NCBI GenBank assembly: GCA_934630905.1
Contig: CAKTXN010000009.1
Span: 1-31,592 of the forward strand
Direction of reading: 5' to 3'
DNA from: an uncultured Eggerthellaceae bacterium
GTDB lineage: Bacteria > Actinomycetota > Coriobacteriia > Coriobacteriales > Eggerthellaceae
DNA: 31,592 nt
Under the pieces are notes generated by a model. The model searched no databases and was not told where the DNA came from. It saw only the letters and a program-made list of their open reading frames with translations. Positions 1 through 8,527 of the stretch are shown here, piece by piece (within the stretch, counting starts at the first letter, position 1; each line of letters starts with the position of its first letter). The position numbers and the translations under genes were made by a program.

Positions 1-52
1 TTTTACCTGAAAAGATAGTGCTTTTTAACGCGGCGATGCGCGCTCACATGCC

Positions 53-78
53 TTGCTCGAAATCGTTCGTACTATAAT
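53..78 (+). promoter_or_regulatory. Probable purA promoter
   Basis: A perfect -10 hexamer TATAAT lies at 73-78. The -35 is weak: TTGCTC at 53-58 is only 14 bases away, and nothing closer to consensus sits at 17. The distance to the purA start (about 65 bases) is reasonable. The -10 is seen; promoter activity is inferred. Confidence 0.45.
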
Positions 79-143
79 AGTAGTTTGGATTATTACGTAT
101 CTAAATGTGCATGCACACGAACGACGATAGAGAGGGTGCTTCC

Positions 144-1463
144 ATGCCGAGTACAGTTTTGGTAGGAACTCAATGGGGCGATGAGGGCAAAGGTAAAATC
201 ACCGACCTTATTGCCGGAAAGTACGATTATGTCGTGCGCTTTCAGGGCGGAAACAACGCAGGTCACACCGTTGTTCATGGCGATGTAAGCCTGGCGTTAC
301 ACCTGATGCCATCAGGCGTTATGTACGAAAACTGCGTTCCGGTTATTGGCAACGGCGTTGTTATTGATCCTGGCGCGCTGGTCAAAGAAATGGCCATGCT
401 GCAGGCAGAAGGCATTAGCTCCGAGCGTCTGAAGATCAGCTGCAACGCTCACATCATCATGCCGTATCACAAGGATCTTGACGGCGCCGATGAGAAGATG
501 CTGGGCAAGAACTCCATTGGCACCACGAAGCGCGGCATTGGCCCGTGCTACCAGGACAAGGCGGCGCGCAAAGGCATTCGCGTGCAGGATCTGATGGACG
601 AAAAAGTGTTCCGCATGAAGGTCGAAGCCGCGCTTGCTCAGAAAAATCCCATTTTGGACAAGATTTACAACCTGCACACCTACACGGTTGATGAGATTTG
701 CGATGAGATGCTGCCGTACGCGCGCATCCTGAAGCCGTACATGGCCGAGACCACGCAACTTCTGAATAACGCGCTGCGCGAAGGCAAGAATATCCTGTTC
801 GAGGGCGCACAGGCAACTATGCTTGACATCGACCACGGCACGTATCCGTACGTGACGTCTTCTTCCTGCAGCGCGGGCGGCGCAGCAATTGGCACGGGCG
901 TGGGTCCCATGGCCGTGAACAAAGTCATTGGCATCATGAAGGCGTACACCACGCGCGTTGGTGGCGGTCCTTTCCCCACCGAGCAGCTGTTCCCTGAAAA
1001 CGGTGGCGTGGGCGAAGAGGCCGAGGTCGGCGAAGCACTGTGCTCGGTTGGCCACGAATATGGCGTGACCACGGGTCGCAAGCGTCGTTGCGGCTGGTTC
1101 GATGCTGTGATTGGCAAGTACGCGGTTGACGTAAATGGCCTGACCGATATTGCTCTGACGAAGCTTGACGTGCTTTCCGAGTTCGAAACCATCAAGGTGT
1201 GCGTGGCTTACGAGTGCGATGGCGTGCGCTATGATTATCTGCCCATGCAGCAAAGCGTTCTGTTCCACGCTAAGCCCATCTACGAAGAACTGCCTGGTTG
1301 GAAGGGCTGCGATATTACGGGTTGCAAGACGTTTGACGAGCTGCCCGAGAATGCTCAGAAGTACATCAGGCACTTGGAAGAGTTGGTGGGTGCGCCCATG
1401 ACCATGATTTCCGTTGCTCCCGAGCGCGATGCAACAATCATTCAGGACGAGGCGCTTCGCTAG
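144..1463 (+). CDS. purA: Adenylosuccinate synthetase
   Basis: PurA joins IMP and aspartate using GTP to give adenylosuccinate, the first committed step from IMP to AMP, in the cytoplasm. The 439-residue product has the usual family length. It opens with the GTP-binding and catalytic motif GTQWGDEGKGK at residues 8-18, followed by GGNNAGHT with the catalytic histidine. The reading frame extends 13 codons upstream to an ATG at 105, but the conserved N-terminus begins at ATG 144, which follows an AGAGAGGG Shine-Dalgarno-like run at 130-137, so I chose 144. purD lies 136 bases downstream on the same strand, consistent with a purine gene pair. The family assignment is certain. Confidence 0.98.
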   Translation: MPSTVLVGTQWGDEGKGKITDLIAGKYDYVVRFQGGNNAGHTVVHGDVSLALHLMPSGVMYENCVPVIGNGVVIDPGALVKEMAMLQAEGISSERLKISCNAHIIMPYHKDLDGADEKMLGKNSIGTTKRGIGPCYQDKAARKGIRVQDLMDEKVFRMKVEAALAQKNPILDKIYNLHTYTVDEICDEMLPYARILKPYMAETTQLLNNALREGKNILFEGAQATMLDIDHGTYPYVTSSSCSAGGAAIGTGVGPMAVNKVIGIMKAYTTRVGGGPFPTEQLFPENGGVGEEAEVGEALCSVGHEYGVTTGRKRRCGWFDAVIGKYAVDVNGLTDIALTKLDVLSEFETIKVCVAYECDGVRYDYLPMQQSVLFHAKPIYEELPGWKGCDITGCKTFDELPENAQKYIRHLEELVGAPMTMISVAPERDATIIQDEALR

Positions 1464-1474
1464 AGATTCGGCTG

Positions 1475-1504
1475 CGAACGGTGCGACTGCGGTTGCGCCG
1501 TTCG
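1475..1504 (+). terminator. Hairpin after purA, weak terminator candidate
   Basis: CGAACGG (1475-1481) pairs with CCGTTCG (1498-1504), and the stem extends inward with G-U pairs to about 10 bp. No real T-run follows (TTTCGC), so it may be a pause or processing hairpin rather than a Rho-independent terminator. Confidence 0.3.
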
Positions 1505-1599
1505 TTTCGCTAAGGTAGCACGCGCTTCGGCGCAAATGATAAGCGGCAAATGCAGTTGATTGACCAAACAAGGCAAGAGAAACAGACGAAAGGAATGCT

Positions 1600-2895
1600 G
1601 TGAATATACTGGTATTGGGCTCTGGTGGTCGCGAACACGCTATGACCTGGGCACTTGCAAAGTCGTCTCAAGTGGAGGGTTTGTACGTTGCGCCCGGCAA
1701 TGGTGGTACGGCGCGTATTGCGCAGAACGTGACCGGTCTTGATATCAACGACGCGAAGAGCATTCTGGCGTTTTGCCAGAAGCCGGAACATGCAATTGAC
1801 CTGGTAGTTATTGGTCCCGAAGCTCCCTTGGTTGCAGGCGTGGCCGATGATTTGCGTGCGGCGGGCATTCTGGTGTTCGGTCCTGATTCGTATGGCGCCC
1901 AGCTTGAAGGAAGCAAAACCTTCAGCAAGGAATTCATGGATGCGAACAACATTCCCACGGCGCGTTATGGCAGCTTTGACAACGAGGCCGACGCCCTTGC
2001 TTACGTAAACGAGCTGGGTGCTCCCATTGTAGTGAAGGCCGATGGTCTTGCCGCAGGTAAAGGCGTTATTGTTGCCGAAGAGCTTGAAGATGCTCTTGAG
2101 GCCGTGCATGATTGCTTCAGCGGCGCATTTGGCGCTGCCGGTGCAAAAGTTGTTATTGAAGAATGCCTGGTGGGGCCTGAGTGCTCGCTTTTGGCATTCG
2201 TGTCGAACGGCAAAGCGTTCTGCATGACCACCGCGCAGGATCACAAGCGCGCCTACGATGGCGACCGCGGTCCGAACACGGGCGGCATGGGCGTGTATTC
2301 TCCGGTGCCCATTCTGAACGAAGGCGAGCTGCCCGAAATGCAGCGCATCATGCAGGTTGCGGCGCAGGCAACGGCGCGCGAGCCCTTCCCCGTGGATTAC
2401 CGCGGCGTGCTGTATGGCGGCTTCATGCTTACCGAAGAAGGTCCCAAGGTGCTGGAATTCAACGCGCGTTTTGGTGACCCGGAAACGCAAGTTATCTTGC
2501 CGCGCTTGGAGAACGACTTTGCCCAGGTAGTTCGTGCAATTGCCGAAGGCAGCACGGATGATTTGAAGCTTTCGTGGCGCGATGAGTGGGCGGTGTGCGT
2601 TGTTTTGGCAAGCGAAGGCTACCCGGGCGCTTACGAAAAGGGCAAAGTGATTCTGGGTATTGACGAAGCTGAAGACATCGAAGACGTTACCGTGTTTCAC
2701 GCGGGCACGGCTTTGAACAGTGATGGCGAGCTTATTACTGCAGGTGGCCGCGTGCTGAACGTGGTTGCGCTGGGCAAGACGTTCGAAGAAGCGCGCGATA
2801 AGGCGTACGAAGCGGTTGACCTAATCAATTTCGAGGGCAAACAGTATCGTCAGGATATTGGTAAGCGCGCGTTGATTGGTCGTAGCGCCTGGTAA
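1600..2895 (+). CDS. purD: Phosphoribosylamine-glycine ligase (GARS)
   Basis: PurD is an ATP-grasp ligase that couples phosphoribosylamine to glycine, step two of de novo purine synthesis. The 431-residue protein has the family length. It begins with the N-terminal signature MNILVLGSGGREHA, has the ATP-grasp loop KADGLAAGKGV near residue 150, GGMGVYSP, and the metal/ATP motif EFNARFGDPETQ. The start is GTG 1600, preceded by GAAAGGA at 1588-1594; this places the invariant NILVLGSGGREHA at the very N-terminus. It is probably co-expressed with purA. Confidence 0.98.
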   Translation: MNILVLGSGGREHAMTWALAKSSQVEGLYVAPGNGGTARIAQNVTGLDINDAKSILAFCQKPEHAIDLVVIGPEAPLVAGVADDLRAAGILVFGPDSYGAQLEGSKTFSKEFMDANNIPTARYGSFDNEADALAYVNELGAPIVVKADGLAAGKGVIVAEELEDALEAVHDCFSGAFGAAGAKVVIEECLVGPECSLLAFVSNGKAFCMTTAQDHKRAYDGDRGPNTGGMGVYSPVPILNEGELPEMQRIMQVAAQATAREPFPVDYRGVLYGGFMLTEEGPKVLEFNARFGDPETQVILPRLENDFAQVVRAIAEGSTDDLKLSWRDEWAVCVVLASEGYPGAYEKGKVILGIDEAEDIEDVTVFHAGTALNSDGELITAGGRVLNVVALGKTFEEARDKAYEAVDLINFEGKQYRQDIGKRALIGRSAW

Positions 2896-2940
2896 GGTTG
2901 GGTTACGTCGTTCCAGCGAACGCCGCAACTGCCTGACGCT

Positions 2941-3046
2941 GCGAAGCGCCTAGGCCCGCCATTTGACCCTTTTGCGCTCCGCTTCGCGTACCGAAGTACG
3001 CTCAGTCGCGCAACGGGTCAACTGCCTGGGCCGATGCGCTTCTCGC
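2941..3046. repeat. Long imperfect palindrome with nested hairpin between purD and the radical SAM gene
   Basis: Arms of about 33 bases (2945-2977 and 3008-3040) are complementary at most positions. Both contain AGCGC, GGCCC and TTGACCC blocks, and an outer GCGA/TCGC pair (2941-2944, 3043-3046) extends the stem. The loop carries a perfect small hairpin, GCGTAC-CGAA-GTACGC (2986-3001). No T-run follows, so it is not a standard terminator. It could be a REP/BIME-like chromosomal repeat or a transcript-stabilising structure. It lies in the 215-base spacer that otherwise holds no gene. Confidence 0.65.
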
Positions 3047-3110
3047 TGACTTTGGTGAGAATGCGACTTGGCGCAGATTTTGATGTAGTGCGAATGGAAA
3101 GAGAGACGAA

Positions 3111-4469
3111 ATGTTATCTGAGCGCATGTTAAGCACGGTGGTACGCTGCTGCTCCGATGGCTATTTGAAGCTTTCGCCCACGGCGCAAACGCGTATGCCC
3201 GCGCCTACGCCCGGTAAGAAATACATGCTGTATATGCACGTGCCGTTCTGCGAGCGTCTGTGCCCATACTGCTCGTTCAACCGTTTCCCGTTCAAAGAGG
3301 ACCGCGCGGTTCCGTATTTCAAGAACATGCGCAAAGAAATGCTCATGCTCAAAGAGCTGGGCTATGACTTCGAGAGCGTCTACATTGGCGGTGGCACGCC
3401 CACCATTATGATTGATGAGTTGTGCGAAACCATCGATCTGGCGCGCGACGCCTTCCCCGGCATCAAGGAAGTTTCGAGCGAGACGAACCCGAACCACCTG
3501 ATTCCCGAATACGTTGAGAAGTTGGAAGGGCGCGTGCAGCGTCTTTCCGTGGGCGTTCAGAGCTTCGATGATGGCCTTTTGAAGCAAATGGACCGCTACG
3601 ATAAGTACGGGTGCGGTGCGGAAATTATTGAGCGCATCAAATACGCCAGCCCGCATTTTGTGTCGATGAACGCCGATATGATTTTTAATTTCCCAGCTCA
3701 AACGGCGGATATTCTGATTTCCGACATTGAGCGCGTGGTTGAAAGCGGCGCCTCGCAAACCACGTTCTATCCGCTTATGGCGTCTCCTTCCGTGGAGAAA
3801 TCGCTTGCGGCTACGGTGGGCAAAGTCGATTACAACCGCGAAAAGCAGTTCTACGAGATTATCTGTTCGCTTTTGACGGAAGGCGAAAACGCGCCGTTCG
3901 AGTTTGGTTCCGCGTGGACGTTCAATCGCAAGAACGGGTATCGCGCTACGTGCGATGCAGGTGTTTCGGCAGGTACTAGTGCCGGCACAGCCGAAAACGA
4001 GGCGATGATCGACGAATACGTGGTGAATTACGAGGAATACCCCGCCATTGGTTCGGGCGGCATTACGTATTTAGGCCACGATTTGTACGTGAATACGTTC
4101 AGCGTGAAGGATTACAATGCCGCAATCGAGGCAGGTAACATGTCGATTATGGGCAAGACAAGCTTCACGCTGCGCGACCGCATGCGTTATCGTTTTATGA
4201 TGCAGCTGTTCGGTTTGCGCTTGGACAAGAAGGCTTTCGAACGCGATTTTGGCGTGAGCGTTGATTTGGGACTTCCTGCTGAAATGGCGTTTATGCGTTT
4301 GAACGGGGCTTTCGCCACCGATAACGCGGAAGAATTGACACTTACGCCGAAGGGTCGTTATCTGACGGTGGTCATGATGCGCCAGTTCTTTATTGGCGTG
4401 AACGGCCTGCGCGATCAGGCGCGCGCGGCTCTTCAAGGGGAAGAGCGCCAGCTGATTTTTGGCGAGTAG
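3111..4469 (+). CDS. HemW/coproporphyrinogen oxidase-like radical SAM protein
   Basis: A radical SAM enzyme of 452 residues in the HemN/HemW superfamily. The [4Fe-4S] cysteine motif is CX3CX2C at C47, C51 and C54 (HVPFCERLCPYCSF), followed by the SAM-binding GGGTPT near residue 94 and the ETNPN strand. The residue two after the third cysteine is Phe, as in HemW-like proteins, whereas classical HemN has a fourth Cys there. That argues for a heme chaperone or another heme-handling role rather than oxygen-independent coproporphyrinogen oxidase, but substrate is not decided by sequence. A short Gly/Ala/Thr-rich patch (near GVSAGTSAGTAE) interrupts the C-terminal half. Start ATG 3111 follows GGAAAGAGAGA. 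The link to the ccm genes 18 kb away is only suggestive. Confidence 0.85.
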   Translation: MLSERMLSTVVRCCSDGYLKLSPTAQTRMPAPTPGKKYMLYMHVPFCERLCPYCSFNRFPFKEDRAVPYFKNMRKEMLMLKELGYDFESVYIGGGTPTIMIDELCETIDLARDAFPGIKEVSSETNPNHLIPEYVEKLEGRVQRLSVGVQSFDDGLLKQMDRYDKYGCGAEIIERIKYASPHFVSMNADMIFNFPAQTADILISDIERVVESGASQTTFYPLMASPSVEKSLAATVGKVDYNREKQFYEIICSLLTEGENAPFEFGSAWTFNRKNGYRATCDAGVSAGTSAGTAENEAMIDEYVVNYEEYPAIGSGGITYLGHDLYVNTFSVKDYNAAIEAGNMSIMGKTSFTLRDRMRYRFMMQLFGLRLDKKAFERDFGVSVDLGLPAEMAFMRLNGAFATDNAEELTLTPKGRYLTVVMMRQFFIGVNGLRDQARAALQGEERQLIFGE

Positions 4470-4523
4470 CGGGTAAAGAACGGAGAGGGAAGTTGAGCGA
4501 ATAAGGATAGCTCGCGATGCAAC

Positions 4524-5246
4524 ATGGTGCAGATGAACGGGACATATTACGTTGGTGCGACGAATGATTCGTCCACTCCGAATGAAGGCTTCGATGCAAT
4601 TGATGCCGTCTGCGGCGTCGTGTTGCTTTTGAGCTGGATTGGCGTATTCCTGCGTTACGGCATTTTACTTCCTTCGTTTGTATTCGCGCTTTTGTTCGCG
4701 CTGCTTGTTGTTTCGGGTGCGCTTGATCGCAGGTCAAACAGGGCGCCATCGATCTTGGCGCTTGCTGTGGTGGCTCTGTGGCTTATTTCGGTTTGGTTCA
4801 TGCCGTATGGCATTGGTCCCGAGGTTTCATCGTTGGGCGCGGGCGGCTTGGTTCCTGTATTCGTGAACTTTTTCGGTGTGGGCGCGTTGCCAGTTTTCCT
4901 GGATGGCCTGGTGGGAGCCGCAATTATGTTCGTGCTAGGTGCGCTTGCGGTTATAGTTATCGGCTTGCTTACCGGCTCTGAGCTTTTGAGCCCTGCGACA
5001 TTTATCACGTCTATGGCGTTGGGTCTGTTCATGGGATCAACAGGTGCTTTGGTGATTGTTGCGCTCATGCTGGCGGTGCTTTTGGTGTTGTTCCTGCTCA
5101 GGAAGATTGTTCTATCGCATCGCGCCGATGGAATGCTGGTTCCACAGCTTTACACGAGCGGCTTTGGCAGCGGCAGAAAAGAAGAGCCTTTGCCTGTTGG
5201 ATTGGCGCTTGCTGCTGCGGCTATGATCTTGCTTATTTTCCTGTAA
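4524..5246 (+). CDS. Polytopic membrane protein of unknown function
   Basis: A 240-residue hydrophobic protein that I do not recognise. It has a short polar N-terminus (about 25 residues), then roughly six to seven membrane segments separated by short loops, with one arginine-rich turn (LDRRSNRAP, near residue 70) that should be cytoplasmic. No catalytic or transport motif is visible. Start ATG 4524 is preceded by AAGGAT at 4504-4509, a long spacing; ATG 4533 in the same frame is an alternative. It follows the radical SAM gene by 54 bases and is followed by a hairpin, so the two genes may form one transcript. Confidence 0.7.
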   Translation: MVQMNGTYYVGATNDSSTPNEGFDAIDAVCGVVLLLSWIGVFLRYGILLPSFVFALLFALLVVSGALDRRSNRAPSILALAVVALWLISVWFMPYGIGPEVSSLGAGGLVPVFVNFFGVGALPVFLDGLVGAAIMFVLGALAVIVIGLLTGSELLSPATFITSMALGLFMGSTGALVIVALMLAVLLVLFLLRKIVLSHRADGMLVPQLYTSGFGSGRKEEPLPVGLALAAAAMILLIFL

Positions 5247-5253
5247 GGCGCGA

Positions 5254-5283
5254 GAAACGCAGTTGCCTTGGCCGCTGCGTTTC
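5254..5283. terminator. Bidirectional hairpin between convergent genes
   Basis: A perfect 9-bp stem, GAAACGCAG (5254-5262) and CTGCGTTTC (5275-5283), with a 12-base loop. It lies 7 bases after the stop of the membrane protein gene and 18 bases beyond the stop of the convergent dipeptidase gene. The 3' arm ends GTTTC on either strand rather than in a long U-run, so efficiency is uncertain. Confidence 0.55.
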
Positions 5284-5290
5284 ACCGTAA

Positions 5291-5318
5291 GAACCCAATG
5301 ATTAGAACCCAATGATTA
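5291..5318. repeat. 14-bp perfect tandem duplication across the dipeptidase stop codon
   Basis: GAACCCAATGATTA occurs twice in direct contact (5291-5304 and 5305-5318). On the minus strand the 3' end therefore reads Ile-Ile-Gly-Phe-stop and then repeats the same bases beyond the stop. It looks like a recent slippage duplication. Confidence 0.9.
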
Positions 5319-6894
5319 CCCGCGCGTAAATGCGCAGCGCTTCTTTCAGGTCTTCTTCTCTCATTCCTTCGTTGGGACTGTGCATTCCGCCTACCCAATC
5401 CGGCATAGGAACCCAGGGTTTCTCGGGACCGAAACTTGCCGCATTGCTGAACAGGCGCGCATAGGTGCCGCCACCCATGGTGAACGGTTCGGCGTTCTCG
5501 CCCGTTGCTTCGTTGTAGGCGCGCAGCAGGGTTTGAATCTCGGGCGATTGCGGGTCAACCAGGAATGGCTCCATGCAGGAATCGCGCCAGATTGATGCTC
5601 CGCATGCGCACGATGCCCTGCGGATGTGCATCTCAATCTCATCGGCGGTAATGCAGGTGGGGAAGCGGCAATCAATGGTCTGCCGAATGCCTCCACCTTC
5701 AAGCGAAATCATGCCGCCAACCATGGTCAAGCTGCCGAAATCTTTGTCCGAACAGGCACAATCGAAACAGCTTCCATCGGTGCAGCTTAATAGCCGTTGT
5801 TCAAGCTGCAAGAATTCGCGCTCGTCTTCTGAGCAAAGATCGTTTGCCAAAAGGTAGTCAATCAAGATTCCAATAGCGTTGATACCGCCTTCGGGAATAG
5901 ATGCGTGCTGGCATTTTCCATGAGCGTCAATGCGCGCGGTTCCGTTGCCCAAATCCGTTACGGTAATGCGCTCTGCTGCGGGAAGCGTGTCTGCGGTAAC
6001 AGCATTATCGCAGCTCACCACCGCAAAAGCAGAGCCAGGAACGGCGTTGGGCGCTGTGCCGCCTTGAATGTCAATGATTCTACCGTTTTGCAGCGGTCTA
6101 CTTACCAGCGTGCCATCGTAGTGGCCTTTTTCGCCATAGCATACGGGAAACTCTGCATCGGGTGTGAAAAGAAAGTCAGGGTCTTGGAAGCGCTCGCGGT
6201 AGTAAGGAACATCTTCCATGCCCGTTTCTTCTGCTGCACCGAAAAGAAAGCGCAGGTCATAGGGGAGTGCTATGCCAAGCTGTTTCCAAACATTCATGGC
6301 ATGCAGCGCAACGATAACGGGGCCTTTGTCATCGGCAATGCCGCGTCCCAGCAAAAAGCCGTCCTTGCGCGTAACAGCATACGGTTCCACGTTCCAACCA
6401 GGACCTGCGGGAACAATGTCCACATGGCCGATGATACCGATTTGGCGGCGTCTGGTGTCCGTGTCTGTGCGTTCGTCTGCGCGCGAACCCCTGCTCGCTT
6501 CTACATCTGCAGCTGCATCGCCCGCGCCCGCCGCAGCCGTCGCGTCAGCCGCGCTTGTTGCATCCGCAGCATCCGCAGCATCTGCAGCATCTGCAGCGCC
6601 TGCAGCCGCCGCGCCTTCTTCGCCCCGATAATCCGCGTACCCGATATAGCCATCTACATCGTGCGTCTCGAAACCCATGCGACCTGCGATTTCAAGCGCG
6701 GCATCAAGTGCGCGGCGCGGTCCGGGTCCAAACGGCGCGTTTTCTTGTGGGTTCGCCTTGTCGTCTTCGCGGAAACTGGGAATGGCGATAAGCGTTTGCA
6801 AATCCGCCAGTACGTCTTCCCAATGCTCGTTTACGTATGCGTCAATAATCTGATCGATTTTCTCGGGCGAATTCATCAGTTCAGAATACAACAT
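5302..6894 (-). CDS. M20 family metallopeptidase (PepV/Sapep-like dipeptidase) with Ala/Asp-rich insert
   Basis: A 530-residue M20 zinc peptidase, most like PepV-type dipeptidases, which cleave short peptides in the cytoplasm. Visible metal and catalytic residues are H157 and D159 (GHVDIVPAGPGW), D188/D189 (GIADDKGP) and the E222-E223 pair (GAAEETGMED). Residues 91-150 are an extra block rich in Ala and Asp, placed between the strand GYIGYADYR and the metal-binding strand QIGIIGH; PepV-like proteins have only a short turn there, so the protein is longer than the usual 460-470 residues. ATG 6894 is preceded by GAAAGG about 12 bases upstream; ATG 6876 is an alternative. It starts 22 bases after the antiporter stop, so the two are probably one operon. 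Confidence 0.92.
   Translation of the reverse strand: MLYSELMNSPEKIDQIIDAYVNEHWEDVLADLQTLIAIPSFREDDKANPQENAPFGPGPRRALDAALEIAGRMGFETHDVDGYIGYADYRGEEGAAAAGAADAADAADAADATSAADATAAAGAGDAAADVEASRGSRADERTDTDTRRRQIGIIGHVDIVPAGPGWNVEPYAVTRKDGFLLGRGIADDKGPVIVALHAMNVWKQLGIALPYDLRFLFGAAEETGMEDVPYYRERFQDPDFLFTPDAEFPVCYGEKGHYDGTLVSRPLQNGRIIDIQGGTAPNAVPGSAFAVVSCDNAVTADTLPAAERITVTDLGNGTARIDAHGKCQHASIPEGGINAIGILIDYLLANDLCSEDEREFLQLEQRLLSCTDGSCFDCACSDKDFGSLTMVGGMISLEGGGIRQTIDCRFPTCITADEIEMHIRRASCACGASIWRDSCMEPFLVDPQSPEIQTLLRAYNEATGENAEPFTMGGGTYARLFSNAASFGPEKPWVPMPDWVGGMHSPNEGMREEDLKEALRIYARVIIGF
6560..6604. repeat. 9-bp tandem repeat (five units) inside the dipeptidase gene
   Basis: Units GCATCCGCA (6560-6568, 6569-6577), GCATCTGCA (6578-6586, 6587-6595) and GCGCCTGCA (6596-6604) lie head to tail. 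On the coding strand each unit encodes an Ala-Ala-Asp type triplet. The length is a multiple of three, so gain or loss of units would keep frame and only change loop length. Confidence 0.92.
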
Positions 6895-6916
6895 GGTCTG
6901 TTACGACCTTTCGGTG

Positions 6917-8296
6917 CTATAGGAAGAATATTAGGGTGTCAATTATGAAAAGCGGTACCAAAATCGCGCATGACCAGCCCATATACCCAAAGAAGCTGGG
7001 CATTTTCACGCCGCCGGAACGCTCCGAAATGCTTTTGACCATGAAGTTCGGCGCATTGCCAATGTAGGTGATGGCGCCCATGAACACAGCACCAGCGCTA
7101 ATGGCAAGAAGGATCTCAGGTGCAACAATGCCCACCGTGGTTGCAACGCCTTCGGTGGCACCCAAAGCGCCCGCCGTGGTCAGGAACACCACGTAGGTGG
7201 GGGAGTTGTCCAGGAAACTGGACAGCGCGCCGGTGATCCAGAAGAACTTTACGGGGGAGTCAATTCCCAATTCGCCGCCGTACGTGCGCAGCAGCGCCAG
7301 AGCCGGGATCATGGTGATGAAGATGCCGATGAACAGCTTGGCGACTTCCGCAATGGGACCCCACTCGAAGTCATTCTTCTCGCGCAGCACGGGTTTCGTG
7401 GTGTACCAAGAAAGGGCTGCTGCAATGGCAATCAGGATAATCTGCAAGAAGTAATTGAAGCCCAGATGGATTCCTTCGTAGACGTCAATGCCAATGACCT
7501 GGCCTTTTGCATCCAGGAACGAATCAATTTGCGGGATGGTGCCATTCAAGATAACCGCAAGAATAATAAGTGCCAAAAACGCCACATTGTGACCGCCCTC
7601 AATGCGGAAGGGAACACGACCCATGGCTTTGCGCTCAAGTTCCAAAGCCTCCAGGCCTTCTTTGCCTTCCTTCTTGATGAAATGGCTGTCAATCAGGGCA
7701 AACAGCGCTAAAAGAAGAACGGTGTTCAGAATCAGGATGTGCCAGATATGCTCCATGGTCCACAGGAACGGCACGCCGCGCAAAAAGCCCAGGAACAGCG
7801 GAGGATCACCCAAAGGGGTCAGACAGCCGCCCATGTTGGCAACAAGGAAAATGAAGAACACGATGATATGCGTCTTGTTGCGACGCCACACGTTTGCGCG
7901 CAGCACGGGGCGAATCAAAAGCATGGCCGCGCCCGTGGTGCCCACCCAGCTTGCCAGGAATGTGCCAATAGCCAGCATAATCACGTTGTTGCGCGTGGTG
8001 CCGGGAATGGTACCCGCTACGTGGATGTTTCCCGTGACAACGAACAGGCCCAACAGCAAAACGATGAAGGGAATGTAGTCAAGAACAACCGATTCCATAA
8101 GCTCGTAGCCGGTTTCGTGCATTCCGTACGAAATGGTGAACGGAATCAGGAAAACAAACGACCAGAAAATGGCAACGTGCAGTTGGTGATGCTCCCACCA
8201 TTCGGCAAGTTTCGTCAAAGGCAGAATCGCAATACAAAGAAGCATACCCGCAAAGGGGATAATACTCCAGATAGGTAGGGTAGCGCCAATATCCAT
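6917..8296 (-). CDS. NhaD-type Na+/H+ antiporter (ArsB/CitMHS superfamily)
   Basis: A 459-residue integral membrane protein with about a dozen hydrophobic segments. Conserved blocks are VTGNIHVAGTIPGTTRNN, WVGTTGAAMLLIRPVLRAN and GGCLTPLGDPPLFLG, typical of NhaD-like antiporters of the ion transporter superfamily, which exchange internal Na+ for protons. Exact ion specificity cannot be read from sequence. Start ATG 8296 has an excellent site, GGAGGAC, 6 bases upstream on the minus strand. The dipeptidase gene follows after 22 bases; the reason for pairing a sodium antiporter with a dipeptidase is not evident. Confidence 0.9.
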   Translation of the reverse strand: MDIGATLPIWSIIPFAGMLLCIAILPLTKLAEWWEHHQLHVAIFWSFVFLIPFTISYGMHETGYELMESVVLDYIPFIVLLLGLFVVTGNIHVAGTIPGTTRNNVIMLAIGTFLASWVGTTGAAMLLIRPVLRANVWRRNKTHIIVFFIFLVANMGGCLTPLGDPPLFLGFLRGVPFLWTMEHIWHILILNTVLLLALFALIDSHFIKKEGKEGLEALELERKAMGRVPFRIEGGHNVAFLALIILAVILNGTIPQIDSFLDAKGQVIGIDVYEGIHLGFNYFLQIILIAIAAALSWYTTKPVLREKNDFEWGPIAEVAKLFIGIFITMIPALALLRTYGGELGIDSPVKFFWITGALSSFLDNSPTYVVFLTTAGALGATEGVATTVGIVAPEILLAISAGAVFMGAITYIGNAPNFMVKSISERSGGVKMPSFFGYMGWSCAILVPLFIIDTLIFFL

Positions 8297-8384
8297 GGAA
8301 GTCCTCCGATAGTTTGCATACTGCCTTAGTTTACTCTAACCCGCGTGTCGCTTATGTCTGTGCGCGAAATGTACCCCTAACTGT

Positions 8385-8435
8385 AACAAAAGCGAACCGT
8401 ATTTGTTGAATTGCGGTTCTGCCTGCGCTTTTGTT
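8385..8435. terminator. Two-part hairpin between rrf2 and the antiporter gene
   Basis: The outer stem AACAAAAGCG (8385-8394) pairs with CGCTTTTGTT (8426-8435), and AACCG (8395-8399) pairs with CGGTT (8414-8418), leaving a 7-base bulge on one side. The arm ends CTTTTGTT on both strands. It lies downstream of the Rrf2 gene on the minus strand and is a likely terminator for it, or an element of the antiporter leader. Confidence 0.5.
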
Positions 8436-8527
8436 TTCGCAGGTTATATCGCGTGTTCGATACGCGAATGAGCGGACGCGTTGAAGCGGTCTTGAATCAG
8501 CTTACGTTCGTACGGAAAATGCCGAAT

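Noticed and set aside
312..1571. 419-codon open frame opposite purA (-)
   Set aside because: It lies fully antisense to purA, has no recognisable family or ribosome binding site, and its composition follows purA codon bias.
6560..6604. CRISPR array
   Set aside because: The repeats are 9 bp, in direct contact and in frame within a peptidase gene, with no spacers.
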